Part shown: positions 7,848 through 16,217 of the stretch, one piece after another
Layout: every line of letters starts with the position of its first letter
How positions within the stretch are numbered: position 1 is the first letter of the stretch
DNA from: JBCCSZ01 sp039199225
GTDB lineage: Bacteria > Bacteroidota > Bacteroidia > Chitinophagales > Saprospiraceae
Assembly: GCA_039199225.1 (NCBI GenBank)
Contig: JBCCSZ010000146.1
Location: 1 to 18,538 of the forward strand
Length of the DNA stretch: 18,538 nt
Direction of reading: 5' to 3'
The notes under the pieces: model-generated
Told to the model about the DNA's origin: nothing
What the model saw: only the letters and a program-made list of their open reading frames with translations
Database searches by the model: none
Position numbers and translations under genes: made by a program

Positions 7848-8642
7848 TTATTCCCTTTTCATGGCCGTGATGATGTATTGAAATTCCAGTGTCTTATCGT
7901 CCGATGAGATGAGTTCATAGCCAGAGGATACCAAATCGCTTTCCAACTGCCCCAATGCAATCCGGCTTTCCAAAGGTGGACCAATGGGCGTCTTTTTCTT
8001 TTTGTAGTCAATGACCATGAGGTGTCCGCCGATGGCCAACCCTCGCTGCAAATTCTCGAAATACTGTAGGCGGTTTTTAAAGTAAATGGTCGTATTCACG
8101 ATCAGTATGACATCTGCTTCACCTGGCTTCAACATCGGGTCATTGTCGGTGGCCAAGCGCGGTTCCAGCTTTGCCGGTCCGGTTTCTGGAAATAAGGCTC
8201 GGGCGTATTCCTCGATGTGGTCCAAGGCTTCCTGATTGATGTCGATGGCGATCACTTTTTCGGCCTTTGTCCGACTGGCAATCCGCAAGGAGAAATAGCC
8301 GTAAGGGCCAGCCCCTATATCCGCCACGACCTTTCCGTCCAGGTTCCCCAATAGATCCAATACCACTTCCGGTTTTTGCCAAATATCTCTGATATCGATG
8401 TTGTCTGTATTCTCTTTGAGGTTCCTTTCGTATTCCTCTAAAAGCTCCTCCGTTCTAGTCATTGGCTTATTGGTTCCCCGGTAGTCGTGCGTTTGCTGGG
8501 AGTGGTGAAAGGTTCCACCATCGGGATAATCTTGCGTACATCCACTACACCCCTGTAGCAGAACAATCGTCAATAGGACGATCAGACCGTAGAAAAAGAA
8601 AGGAAAGAAAGCATTTCTACTCAAATACATAGCGACAATCAT
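7848..8642 (-). CDS. SAM-dependent methyltransferase with lipoprotein-like N-terminus
   Basis: A 264-residue class I methyltransferase. The Rossmann motif I is VVADIGAGPYGYFSLRIA (105-122, SAM-binding Asp108), post-motif I is VIAIDI (130-135), and later strands VILIVNTTIY and GGHLMVIDYKKK fit the fold. The substrate is unknown. The N-terminus is unusual: a strongly hydrophobic segment (about 11-30) runs into LLQGC (Cys32), a loose lipobox with Gln at -2, with another Cys at 35. This predicts membrane anchoring, possibly as a lipoprotein facing a compartment where SAM is not expected. Alternatively it is an uncleaved membrane anchor with the enzyme inside the cell. ATG codons at 8642 and 8630 both keep this segment. 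It lies 122 bases downstream of dacB on the same strand, and a candidate -7 element in that gap suggests its own promoter. Confidence 0.8.
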   Translation of the reverse strand: MIVAMYLSRNAFFPFFFYGLIVLLTIVLLQGCSGCTQDYPDGGTFHHSQQTHDYRGTNKPMTRTEELLEEYERNLKENTDNIDIRDIWQKPEVVLDLLGNLDGKVVADIGAGPYGYFSLRIASRTKAEKVIAIDINQEALDHIEEYARALFPETGPAKLEPRLATDNDPMLKPGEADVILIVNTTIYFKNRLQYFENLQRGLAIGGHLMVIDYKKKKTPIGPPLESRIALGQLESDLVSSGYELISSDDKTLEFQYIITAMKRE

Positions 8643-8670
8643 TGATTTGGTTCAAATTGCGTTTCAGGCT

Positions 8671-8678
8671 CAAAGCTA
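8671..8678 (-). promoter_or_regulatory. Possible -7 element for the methyltransferase gene
   Basis: TAGCTTTG on the minus strand fits TAnnTTTG and sits 28 bases upstream of the first possible start codon. The nearest upstream TTG is 24 bases away, longer than the usual 19-21, so support is weak. Confidence 0.35.
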
Positions 8679-8764
8679 AGACATAATTTCCACCATTTAC
8701 CTCAAATGAAGGCATTTTGTAGCTTCCGCCAGTGCCTATTTCGAGATTGGCAATCAGTAGGATT

Positions 8765-10231
8765 TTAACTGTTGTGAATGGCCAGCATCAATTTTTCCAT
8801 TGCTTGGCGAACTAAACTGCTTTTTCCACTAAAATTATTCGCAATGATGCTGAAGCACAACAGCTTTCCCTTACTATTTATAGTATAACCCGTATAGCTG
8901 CGGACCCGTTCCATTCCACCACTTTTAGCCTGCAATTTTCCAGCAGCCTTTGTCGACCGAAACATATACTTCAACGTTCCACTCTTAGCGGCTACTGGCA
9001 AGGAAGCCTTGAAGGGCTCGTACAGTACCTTATCCTCGCTCAGCAGTCGCAATACGCTGGCTAAGTGGTAGGCACTCACGGCATTTCGAACGGATAAGCC
9101 GCTGCCATCGTCCATAAAAAAGCCACCTACATCCAGCCCTTTCTTTTGCCAGTATGCCGCAATGGCTGCCAGCCCCGCTGCCGAACTGCCCTCGCCTTTC
9201 TCACGACTGCCAATGGCTTTGAGCATAGCATCACAATACAAATTAATGCTTCGAAGATTCGTCGGGCGTATGAGCTGACTCAGCGCAACCGACTGATGGG
9301 TATAAAAGGTTTTCCGGGCCGTTTCTTTCTGTCCGCTGCGAAGAAATTCCAGCAAAGAGGTAGCGTATCCGTCCACTGCAATGCCCGCCTTCACCATGCG
9401 CCGCATCAAGCAATGTGCGGCAAAAAACGGAGGGTCCGGAATGGAGCCTTTTATGCTAAACAGAGAATTTCCCACAGGGATGGTTCCCCGGATAAAGCGC
9501 GTATATCCCCAGGGCGCTCCAAAAATATAGGCATTGTCACCACTCCCTTTTTCAGCTGAACGCAATTCATTGATGAGTACCAAATTTGGGATTTCTGGTT
9601 GCATGTTCGCAATTTCCGGGCGGGCTCCCAAGCGACTTTGCTGTTGGAGTTCCAAATAGTATTTGTTTTCATGGATGTTCAAGCCCCAAATCCCCGAGCC
9701 ATAATAGTTGCCCAGGTCCTCCCACAACCAACGCCGACCAGCCGCAGCAGATTCAAAAAAGGAAGCGTCCCCCACAATGTGGCCTTCCACTCGCTGAATG
9801 CCTTCCTTTTGAATGGCTTGCACGAAGGAAGATAAAATGGCCTCCAAATCAGGTGTATCCTCCATTTGATCCGATCCCAAGGTTGGATCGCCATATCCCT
9901 TGATGTAGAGATTGCCACTTAGGGTACCATCGGCTGACAGCTTGCCATCGTATTGCAGTTCGGTCCGAAAGCGATAATCCGATCCCAACATGGCCAGGGC
10001 CGAAGCAGTCGTAATGGTTTTTAAAGAAGAGGCCGGAATAAGACTTTTTCGGGCATCAAAGCCCGCTAGCTGTTGGCCACTTTGCGCATCCAATACACAA
10101 ACACTCAAGCTGGCAGACTGCATCATCGGTGCCTTTGCGAAAGCATCAACCGCCTTTTGCAAAGCCCCCTGCGCCTCTGCACAGACGTTTGACAGGACAA
10201 ATAAAATAACATAAAGAACAATGCGGATCAT
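8765..10231 (-). CDS. dacB: D-alanyl-D-alanine carboxypeptidase/endopeptidase, PBP4 type (peptidase S13)
   Basis: A 488-residue low-molecular-mass penicillin-binding protein that trims and cleaves peptidoglycan cross-links in the periplasm. A Sec signal peptide (residues 1 to about 20, ending in CAEA) precedes the mature protein. The SxxK active site is SSLK (Ser68, Lys71) in LIPASSLKTI. The second motif lies in MDDGSGLSVRN (373-383). The third, KTG-equivalent, is KSG (436-438) in LQAKSGGMERVRSYTGYT. The preceding AAKSGTLKYMF (414-424) corresponds to the DGTLK-type segment typical of the S13 family. Domains II and III, inserted between the first two motifs as in PBP4, account for the long central stretch. 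Length is typical. It is transcribed divergently from the FtsX-type permease with only 42 bases between start codons. Confidence 0.92.
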   Translation of the reverse strand: MIRIVLYVILFVLSNVCAEAQGALQKAVDAFAKAPMMQSASLSVCVLDAQSGQQLAGFDARKSLIPASSLKTITTASALAMLGSDYRFRTELQYDGKLSADGTLSGNLYIKGYGDPTLGSDQMEDTPDLEAILSSFVQAIQKEGIQRVEGHIVGDASFFESAAAGRRWLWEDLGNYYGSGIWGLNIHENKYYLELQQQSRLGARPEIANMQPEIPNLVLINELRSAEKGSGDNAYIFGAPWGYTRFIRGTIPVGNSLFSIKGSIPDPPFFAAHCLMRRMVKAGIAVDGYATSLLEFLRSGQKETARKTFYTHQSVALSQLIRPTNLRSINLYCDAMLKAIGSREKGEGSSAAGLAAIAAYWQKKGLDVGGFFMDDGSGLSVRNAVSAYHLASVLRLLSEDKVLYEPFKASLPVAAKSGTLKYMFRSTKAAGKLQAKSGGMERVRSYTGYTINSKGKLLCFSIIANNFSGKSSLVRQAMEKLMLAIHNS

Positions 10232-10252
10232 TACTTTGTCTTATTGTTGTTC

Positions 10253-10260
10253 TAAAGATA
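10253..10260 (-). promoter_or_regulatory. Possible -7 element for dacB
   Basis: TATCTTTA on the minus strand matches TAnnTTTG at all but the last base, 21 bases upstream of the dacB start. A TTG lies only 16 bases further upstream, shorter than the normal spacing, so this is weak. Confidence 0.3.
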
Positions 10261-10273
10261 GAATTTTTTCTCT

Positions 10274-12811
10274 ATGCAAAAAGCTCCATTCCGGTGGCTC
10301 GTTCGAATGGCCTGGCGAGATAGTCGACGCAACAAAGGACGCCTGTTTCTTTTCATATCCTCTATCCTGCTGGGCATTGCCGCATTGGTCGCCATCAATT
10401 CATTCAGTGAAAACCTGCAAAAAGACATAGAAGGTGAGGCCAAAACCCTCCTGGGGGCCGATCTTGTCTTTCAAGCCAATCAAGCGGCCAACAACGATAT
10501 TCAACAACTGCTCGATTCCATTGGTGGACAGCAGGCGGCTTCCCGCTATTTTGTCTCTATGGCTTATTTTCCCAAGGCTGAAGGAACCCGCCTTGTCCAG
10601 GTTCGGGCCTTGGAAGGACCTTTTCCCTTTTATGGAAAGTTTGCAACCGTCCCCAAAGATGCCTATCTCAGCTTTCGAAAGGGCCGAAAAGCTTTAGTCG
10701 ATAAAACGCTGATGTACCAATTCGACCTAGAGGTGGGCGACAGCATCAAGCTGGGCGAGCTCACCTATGAAATTGAGGGCCAACTGAACTCTAGCCCCGG
10801 CAGAGCGGGCATTGCCGGCTCCATCGCCCCTGCCGTATACATTCCCATGGAGACTTTGGAGGCCACCGACCTGATCAAGGTGGGCAGCCGGGTGTTCTAC
10901 CAATACTACCTAAAGCTCCCAACCACTGTCGACATCGATGCCCTGACCAAATCCATCGATCCCAGACTGGAAGCTGCTTCTTTCAACTATGAGACCGTAG
11001 ACAGTCGCAAGCAAGGGCTGGGCGAAGCTTTTCAGCAAATGGCTAACTTCCTCAATTTGGTTGGCTTCATTGCACTTTTGCTGGGTTGTATCGGTGTGGC
11101 CAGTGCTGTACATATTTACATCAAAGACAAAATCGCTACCGTCGCTATTTTGCGCTGCCTGGGCGCCAGTGGCCGTCAAGCCTTTTTGATTTACCTGCTA
11201 CAAATTGCTGGATTTGCCTTGATCGGATCAATTGCAGGAGCCTTGCTGGGTAGCGGTCTGCAAGTATTGCTCCCCTTGGTATTGAGTGATTTTTTACCGG
11301 TAGAAAATGTGAGTGCCGATCTATCGTGGGACTCCATCTGGCAAGGTGTCTTCACAGGACTTTCCATCTCGATTTTGTTTGCACTCATTCCGCTTTTGGG
11401 CATTCGCAAGACCTCGCCACTTCGGACCTTGCGGGCTTCTGCCAGCTTGGGAGAACAGGAGCGTGACCCCTGGCGTTGGCTGGTTTTCGCTGCCATCGCT
11501 TTGTTTGTCACCGCCTTTAGCTTTATGCAAACCGGAGGCGGTCGGGATGCCATCAGCTTTCCGATCGGACTTGGGGTGGCCTTCCTCCTATTGGCAGGTG
11601 TGGCCAAGCTGGTGGTCTGGCTGGTGCGAAAATACTTCCCCACGGGTTGGAGCTATGTCTCCCGCCAGAGCATCGCCAATCTTTACCGACCCAACAATCA
11701 AACACTGACCTTGATTGTCTCCATCGGCCTGGGCTCTGCGCTGATTTCTACCTTGTTTTTTGTACAAGGGCTTTTGCTGAGTCAGGTAGAATTGAGTGGT
11801 AGCGAAGGACAGCCCAACATGATCCTCTTCGACATTCAACCCAAGCAGCAAGCCGGCGTCAATCAGCTGGCGCGCGAATACGACCTGCCCATCATTCAAC
11901 AGGTTCCCATTATTACGATGCGCTTGGACAATATCGATGGCATAAACAAGATGAGCTACCTCAAAGATAGCACCAGCGAGGTAGATGAATGGGTATACAA
12001 TAGGGAATATCGCGTCACCTACCGAGACACCCTCATCGAATCGGAAAGCATACTGGAAGGAGAGTGGCGAGGCCAACGGGCCGATGATGGCACCATTTAC
12101 GTTTCGGTCGAGGAAGGCTATGCCCGCAGTCTGGACGCTAAGGTTGGCACCCGCTTGACTTTCAATGTTCAGGGAGCCTTGATAGAGACGGTGGTAGGAA
12201 GCATTCGGAAAGTCGATTGGGGAAAAATTCAGACCAACTTTTTCCTCCTATTCCCTACTGGCATCCTCGAAAAGGCCCCACAATTTCGGGTGTTGGTCAG
12301 CCGGGTAGAGTCCATCGAGCAATCCGCTAAATTTCAGCAATCTTTGGTGACAGCGTTTCCCAATGTGTCAGTTATAGACCTGGGGCAAATCCTCGAAACC
12401 GTTGATACCCTTCTGAGCAAGGTGTCCTTCGTTATTAGATTCATGGCCCTGTTCAGTATACTCACCGGCCTGATGGTATTGATCAGCTCGGTGGCTTTGA
12501 GCAAGTACCAGCGGATCAAAGAAAGTGTTCTGCTTCGCACCATCGGAGCCAGTCGCTCTCAAATCCTTTGGATCAACGTGATGGAATACGGCATTCTCGG
12601 TGCCATCGCTACGCTAACCGGGATCATACTGGCGCTGCTGGCCAGTTGGCTTTTGGCCCTCTTCAGCTTTAACATCCCCTTCCGGCCCGACCTTTGGCCG
12701 CCACTGGTCGTTTTCATCTGCATCACTGGCATTACCATGCTGATTGGCTATTTCAACAGCCGCGATGTTGTCAGAAAACCACCATTGGAAGTGCTGCGAG
12801 TCGAATTGTGA
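10274..12811 (+). CDS. FtsX-type ABC transporter permease with two FtsX domains (YbbP/COG3127-like)
   Basis: An 845-residue inner-membrane permease of the MacB/LolCE superfamily. After a basic N-terminus (MAWRDSRRNKGRL) there is a first membrane helix (about 24-43), then an extracytoplasmic domain. A first FtsX unit follows (about 255-385, with the cytoplasmic signature ILRCLGASGRQAF), then several central helices, and a second extracytoplasmic domain. The second FtsX unit lies at the C-terminus (signature LLRTIGASRSQIL). The duplicated 'R-GAS-R-Q' coupling motif is what identifies the two units. This architecture is that of YbbP-like permeases, which pair with a YbbA ATPase. No ATPase gene lies next to it here, so the partner must be encoded elsewhere. 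The substrate is unknown; lipid or lipoprotein export or a mechanotransmission role is plausible by family. Confidence 0.85.
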   Translation: MQKAPFRWLVRMAWRDSRRNKGRLFLFISSILLGIAALVAINSFSENLQKDIEGEAKTLLGADLVFQANQAANNDIQQLLDSIGGQQAASRYFVSMAYFPKAEGTRLVQVRALEGPFPFYGKFATVPKDAYLSFRKGRKALVDKTLMYQFDLEVGDSIKLGELTYEIEGQLNSSPGRAGIAGSIAPAVYIPMETLEATDLIKVGSRVFYQYYLKLPTTVDIDALTKSIDPRLEAASFNYETVDSRKQGLGEAFQQMANFLNLVGFIALLLGCIGVASAVHIYIKDKIATVAILRCLGASGRQAFLIYLLQIAGFALIGSIAGALLGSGLQVLLPLVLSDFLPVENVSADLSWDSIWQGVFTGLSISILFALIPLLGIRKTSPLRTLRASASLGEQERDPWRWLVFAAIALFVTAFSFMQTGGGRDAISFPIGLGVAFLLLAGVAKLVVWLVRKYFPTGWSYVSRQSIANLYRPNNQTLTLIVSIGLGSALISTLFFVQGLLLSQVELSGSEGQPNMILFDIQPKQQAGVNQLAREYDLPIIQQVPIITMRLDNIDGINKMSYLKDSTSEVDEWVYNREYRVTYRDTLIESESILEGEWRGQRADDGTIYVSVEEGYARSLDAKVGTRLTFNVQGALIETVVGSIRKVDWGKIQTNFFLLFPTGILEKAPQFRVLVSRVESIEQSAKFQQSLVTAFPNVSVIDLGQILETVDTLLSKVSFVIRFMALFSILTGLMVLISSVALSKYQRIKESVLLRTIGASRSQILWINVMEYGILGAIATLTGIILALLASWLLALFSFNIPFRPDLWPPLVVFICITGITMLIGYFNSRDVVRKPPLEVLRVEL

Positions 12812-12864
12812 TTGTCTCCAACTTCCTTGTCAATGGATGAAAAAGAATACATTCTACTCTTCCC

Positions 12865-13824
12865 CTAGAGGTCTTCTAGCTCGTAGCCGATGTGAAACAG
12901 AGCATCACCTGCCTTGACCACAGGCGCGTTGTTGTGTCCGATCAGGTAACCGTCGCGGCTGGCCCGGACGGGAATTTCCACATCGCCGTGGGGATCATTG
13001 ATCACACCCAGCAACTCTCCGGTCTTTACTTTGGCACCAGACTGCTGATACCAGATGAACATGCCAGAATTGTTGGCCCGCACCCAGACGGTTTTGTTGA
13101 ATAGGAATTGCTGGTGGTTGATCGCCACATCTTCTTCCAGCATCTCGTGTGCGTGGAGCAGGCGTTTGAGACCAGCAATTCCCTTTTCGATCGAGAAACC
13201 ATCGTAGCGCAGGGCTTCGCCTCCTTCGTACACCAAAACTGGCTTTTTCATTCCCATGGCCATTTTCCGCAATGTCTTTGGAATGTTGGCCTTTCGGATG
13301 GTGTAGGGCGCGGCAAACTGGCGGGCGAGGACCTCCGCCTTTTTGTCTCCTTGCGATAGGCGTATCTGTGGATAATTGTATCGGCTGCCTCCACCGGTGT
13401 GGAAGTCGACCCCAAAGTCGATGTGCGGTAGTACGTGCCGGCTGACATTGGCCGCCACCCTGGAAGCTAGAGACCCTTTTAGACTCCCTGGAAAACTTCG
13501 GTTGACATCCTTGCCTTCAGAAGCGTCTCGGGAAAAGTTGATGAAACCGTAGACATTTAGCAGAGGAATGGCAATGACACTACCGATTTTCAGCTTTTTG
13601 AATAAACCTTGGTCTAGCAGCCGCCGGACGATTTCGACCCCATTGATTTCATCTCCATGGACGCCACCCATCACCAAGACGGTCGGCCCCTCATGCTTAG
13701 TGCGGAAAACATGGATGCCGATGTTGATGATTGTCCCGGAGGGCAAACGTGCAACATTCAGCTGAATGACCGCTTGTTCGCCAGGCAGTACTTCTGTATT
13801 GTGAATGACAATAGATTTAGCCAT
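12865..13824 (-). CDS. AspA/AstE-family zinc deacylase (succinylglutamate desuccinylase/aspartoacylase-like)
   Basis: A 319-residue zinc carboxypeptidase-fold enzyme that hydrolyses N-acyl or amide bonds of small amino-acid conjugates in the cytoplasm. Zinc ligands are His56 and Glu59 in GGVHGDEINGVEI and His142 in VDFHTGG. Further conserved residues are Asn108-Arg109 in DVNRSFPG and a probable catalytic Glu200 in VLVYEGGEA. The C-terminal third contains a biotinyl-like beta domain (AKVKTGELLGVINDP, then RASRDGYLIG), common in the larger AspA-like subfamily. The ATG at 13824 is preferred; a TTG at 13851 would overlap the rimK stop. It starts 23 bases after rimK ends on the same strand, so they form an operon. 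The pairing suggests it removes or processes the product of the ligase, which is an inference. True aspartoacylase activity is not implied. Confidence 0.85.
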   Translation of the reverse strand: MAKSIVIHNTEVLPGEQAVIQLNVARLPSGTIINIGIHVFRTKHEGPTVLVMGGVHGDEINGVEIVRRLLDQGLFKKLKIGSVIAIPLLNVYGFINFSRDASEGKDVNRSFPGSLKGSLASRVAANVSRHVLPHIDFGVDFHTGGGSRYNYPQIRLSQGDKKAEVLARQFAAPYTIRKANIPKTLRKMAMGMKKPVLVYEGGEALRYDGFSIEKGIAGLKRLLHAHEMLEEDVAINHQQFLFNKTVWVRANNSGMFIWYQQSGAKVKTGELLGVINDPHGDVEIPVRASRDGYLIGHNNAPVVKAGDALFHIGYELEDL

Positions 13825-13847
13825 AGAGCTGTTGTTGTGTTTTACTT

Positions 13848-14735
13848 TCAAACCTTGTTTTTGACCGCCTCTTTTTCGATCAGTGCAATGACTTGGCCGG
13901 CAATATCAATGCCCGTTGTTTCTTCGATACCTTCCAAGCCCGGCGAGGGATTGACTTCGATGAGGAGCGGGCCGCGGTGGGATTGCAGCATATCGACACC
14001 TGCTACTTTGAGTCCCAGTATACGCACAGCTTCTTTGGCTGTAAAAACTTCGGCAGCGGTCAGGTTGATTTTGCTGGCGGAACCGCCCCGGTGCAAATTG
14101 GAGCGAAACTCTCCGGGCAGTGCTTTGCGCTTCATCGACGCGACGATCTCCTCCCCTATGACAAAAGCCCGAATGTCTTCCCCTCCTGCCTCCTGTATGT
14201 ACTCTTGGACAATGATGCCTTCTTTTAGCTTCTGAAAAGCCTCGATGATGGATTCTGCGGTACGTTCATCTTCGGCCAGGATTACCCCTAGGCCGTGTGT
14301 CCCACTCAGCAATTTGATGATGACCGGAATGCCACCTACGGACTCGACCAGGTAGTCGGCATGTTCGTGGAAGTTGCCAAAAACAGTCCTCGGAAAACGG
14401 ATGCCCGACTTGGACAGCAGCTGGAGGGAGCGCAGCTTATTGCGCGCCTTGAGCAGTGCGTCGGCTGACAGAACCGAATAGACCCCCATCATTTCAAACT
14501 GTTGGACGACGGCCGATCCGTGTTGGGTCCCGGAAGCACCGATGCGCGGGATGATGGCGTGTAGATAGTTGATGGCTTCCTCCTTGTAGTAAACCATCGG
14601 GCGGTTGCGCTCCAAGCCGATGCTGCAGTCCATATAGTCGATCAGAAACATCCGGTGACCCCGCCGCTGGCCTGCGATCAACAGACTTTGGGTGGAGTAC
14701 AAACCAGGACCTCTGGACAAAATGGCAATGTTCAT
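13848..14735 (-). CDS. rimK: RimK-type alpha-L-glutamate ligase (ATP-grasp)
   Basis: A 295-residue ATP-grasp ligase that adds glutamate to a carboxylate acceptor. In Escherichia coli it modifies the C-terminus of ribosomal protein S6 and can make poly-glutamate. The N-terminal lobe begins MNIAILSRGPGLYSTQSL, the family start, which is why the ATG at 14735 is chosen over one at 14759. ATP-grasp residues are visible: Lys141 in VIIKLLSGTHGLGV (the glycine-rich loop), QEYI (178-181), DIRAFVIG with Asp188-Arg189, RSNLHRGG (211-218), Asp248 and the metal-binding Glu260-Asn262 in LIEVNPSPGLEGIE. The match to E. coli RimK motifs is close and the length is standard (300 in E. coli). It is the first gene of a two-gene operon with the zinc deacylase. 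The acceptor in this organism is not known. Confidence 0.9.
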   Translation of the reverse strand: MNIAILSRGPGLYSTQSLLIAGQRRGHRMFLIDYMDCSIGLERNRPMVYYKEEAINYLHAIIPRIGASGTQHGSAVVQQFEMMGVYSVLSADALLKARNKLRSLQLLSKSGIRFPRTVFGNFHEHADYLVESVGGIPVIIKLLSGTHGLGVILAEDERTAESIIEAFQKLKEGIIVQEYIQEAGGEDIRAFVIGEEIVASMKRKALPGEFRSNLHRGGSASKINLTAAEVFTAKEAVRILGLKVAGVDMLQSHRGPLLIEVNPSPGLEGIEETTGIDIAGQVIALIEKEAVKNKV

Positions 14736-14843
14736 CTGATAAATTTTCGGCGGAACCATCGAAAGATATTAAGTGAGGGGCGAGAATTAAAATTTTTGTA
14801 CCCCAATTTTCCTATCTTGAGCCAATAAATACCCTGTTTTTTT

Positions 14844-16205
14844 ATGAGCCAGACCGAGGACGCTTCCTACATTCCCCTAAATGATAAGCGCATTATCAAC
14901 GCCTGGGCCATGTTTGATTGGGCCAATTCTTCCTTTGCGCTTGTTATAGCGGTAGCCGTTTTTCCACAGTATTATGTCGCACTGTTCGATGCACAAGAAA
15001 AGGTGCTGGGGTCACCGAATATTTCTTTCCTGGGGATGGAGTTGCCGCCTAGTTCGCTGTTTTCTTATGCGCTGGCATTTGCCTACATGATCATTGCACT
15101 TTCGTTGCCATTGCTGTCGGGCATTGCCGATTATGGTGGCCGCAAGAAGCGATTCATGCGCATCTTCACGACGATCGGCTCACTGGCTTGCATTTCACTC
15201 TTTGGCTTCTATGCTGGCGAAGATAACATCATCTCTTATTCTTCGTTGCTCATTGGAGTCTTCGGATTTGTGTTGGCAGTGATCGGCTTTGCGGGTGGAC
15301 AGGTTTTTTACAACTCCTATCTACCTTTGATTGCATCCAATGACCAGGTCGACCGAGTGAGTGCCAAAGGCTTTTCCTATGGCTACATTGGCAGCGTCAT
15401 TTTGCTGGTGATCAATTTGCTGATGATTCAATTTCCCGAAACGTTTTTCATTTCGGACGGTAGCCTGGCTGCTCGGATTTCCTTTATTATGGTGGGCGTT
15501 TGGTGGATTGGATTTGCACAAATAACCTTTCGCAGATTGCCCAAAGAACCCAAGCCAAAAGACGATACAGATTTGCTGTCGAGAGGCTATAAAGAGCTGC
15601 GAAATGTTTGGCGGCAAGTGCGGCAAAAGAAAAACATCAAATCGTTTTTAGCTTCCTTTTTCTTCTATAGTGCCGGCGTACAAACGGTCATTTATCTGGC
15701 AGCCATCTTTGCAACCGACGAATTAAAATTCGATGGTTCAGAACTCATCTTGTTGATTCTCATTCTTCAGATTGTTGCGATAGGTGGTGCTTATGTATTT
15801 TCCAAAATTTCGGAAAGTGAAGGTAATAAATCTGCCCTTATCAGTATGTTGATCATTTGGATGAGCATTTGTCTTGGGGCCTTTTTTGTGACCAGTAAAA
15901 TACAGTTTTATTTTATTGCCGTGTTGGTTGGCTTGGTGATGGGTGGCATACAGTCGTTGTCGCGATCGACCTATTCCAAGCTCATTCCGGCAAATACAAC
16001 CGATACAGCCTCCTACTTCAGCTTCTTCGATGTCCTGGAAAAAGTTGCCATCGTACTCGGGACCTTCAGCTTTGGCCTCATTGCACAAATCATGGGCAGC
16101 ATGCGCAACAGCGTGCTGGCACTCATCATTTACTTTGTCATCGGCCTATTGATTTTGATGACGGTAAATATGCGAGACGCAGAGGAATTAGAGGCCCAGG
16201 CTTAG
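14844..16205 (+). CDS. UMF1-family MFS transporter (Atg22-like)
   Basis: A 453-residue inner-membrane protein with about 12 hydrophobic helices and a central cytoplasmic loop (about 232-265, rich in Lys, Arg and Asp) separating two halves. The N-terminal signature INAWAMFDWANSSFALVI is diagnostic of the UMF1/Atg22-like branch of the major facilitator superfamily. The loop motif YGGRKKRFM after the second to third helices is the MFS motif-A equivalent, and RSTYSKLIP lies in the second half. Relatives in yeast export amino acids from the vacuole; bacterial substrates are mostly unknown. It is divergent from rimK across 108 bases and convergent with the btaB gene, from whose stop codon it is only 12 bases away, with no terminator hairpin visible between them. 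Confidence 0.88.
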   Translation: MSQTEDASYIPLNDKRIINAWAMFDWANSSFALVIAVAVFPQYYVALFDAQEKVLGSPNISFLGMELPPSSLFSYALAFAYMIIALSLPLLSGIADYGGRKKRFMRIFTTIGSLACISLFGFYAGEDNIISYSSLLIGVFGFVLAVIGFAGGQVFYNSYLPLIASNDQVDRVSAKGFSYGYIGSVILLVINLLMIQFPETFFISDGSLAARISFIMVGVWWIGFAQITFRRLPKEPKPKDDTDLLSRGYKELRNVWRQVRQKKNIKSFLASFFFYSAGVQTVIYLAAIFATDELKFDGSELILLILILQIVAIGGAYVFSKISESEGNKSALISMLIIWMSICLGAFFVTSKIQFYFIAVLVGLVMGGIQSLSRSTYSKLIPANTTDTASYFSFFDVLEKVAIVLGTFSFGLIAQIMGSMRNSVLALIIYFVIGLLILMTVNMRDAEELEAQA

Positions 16206-16217
16206 AGCTTGGAGTGA

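Noticed and set aside
13825..13851. TTG start for the AspA-like gene
   Set aside because: The extra nine residues overlap the rimK stop and do not belong to the family start; the ATG at 13824 fits better.
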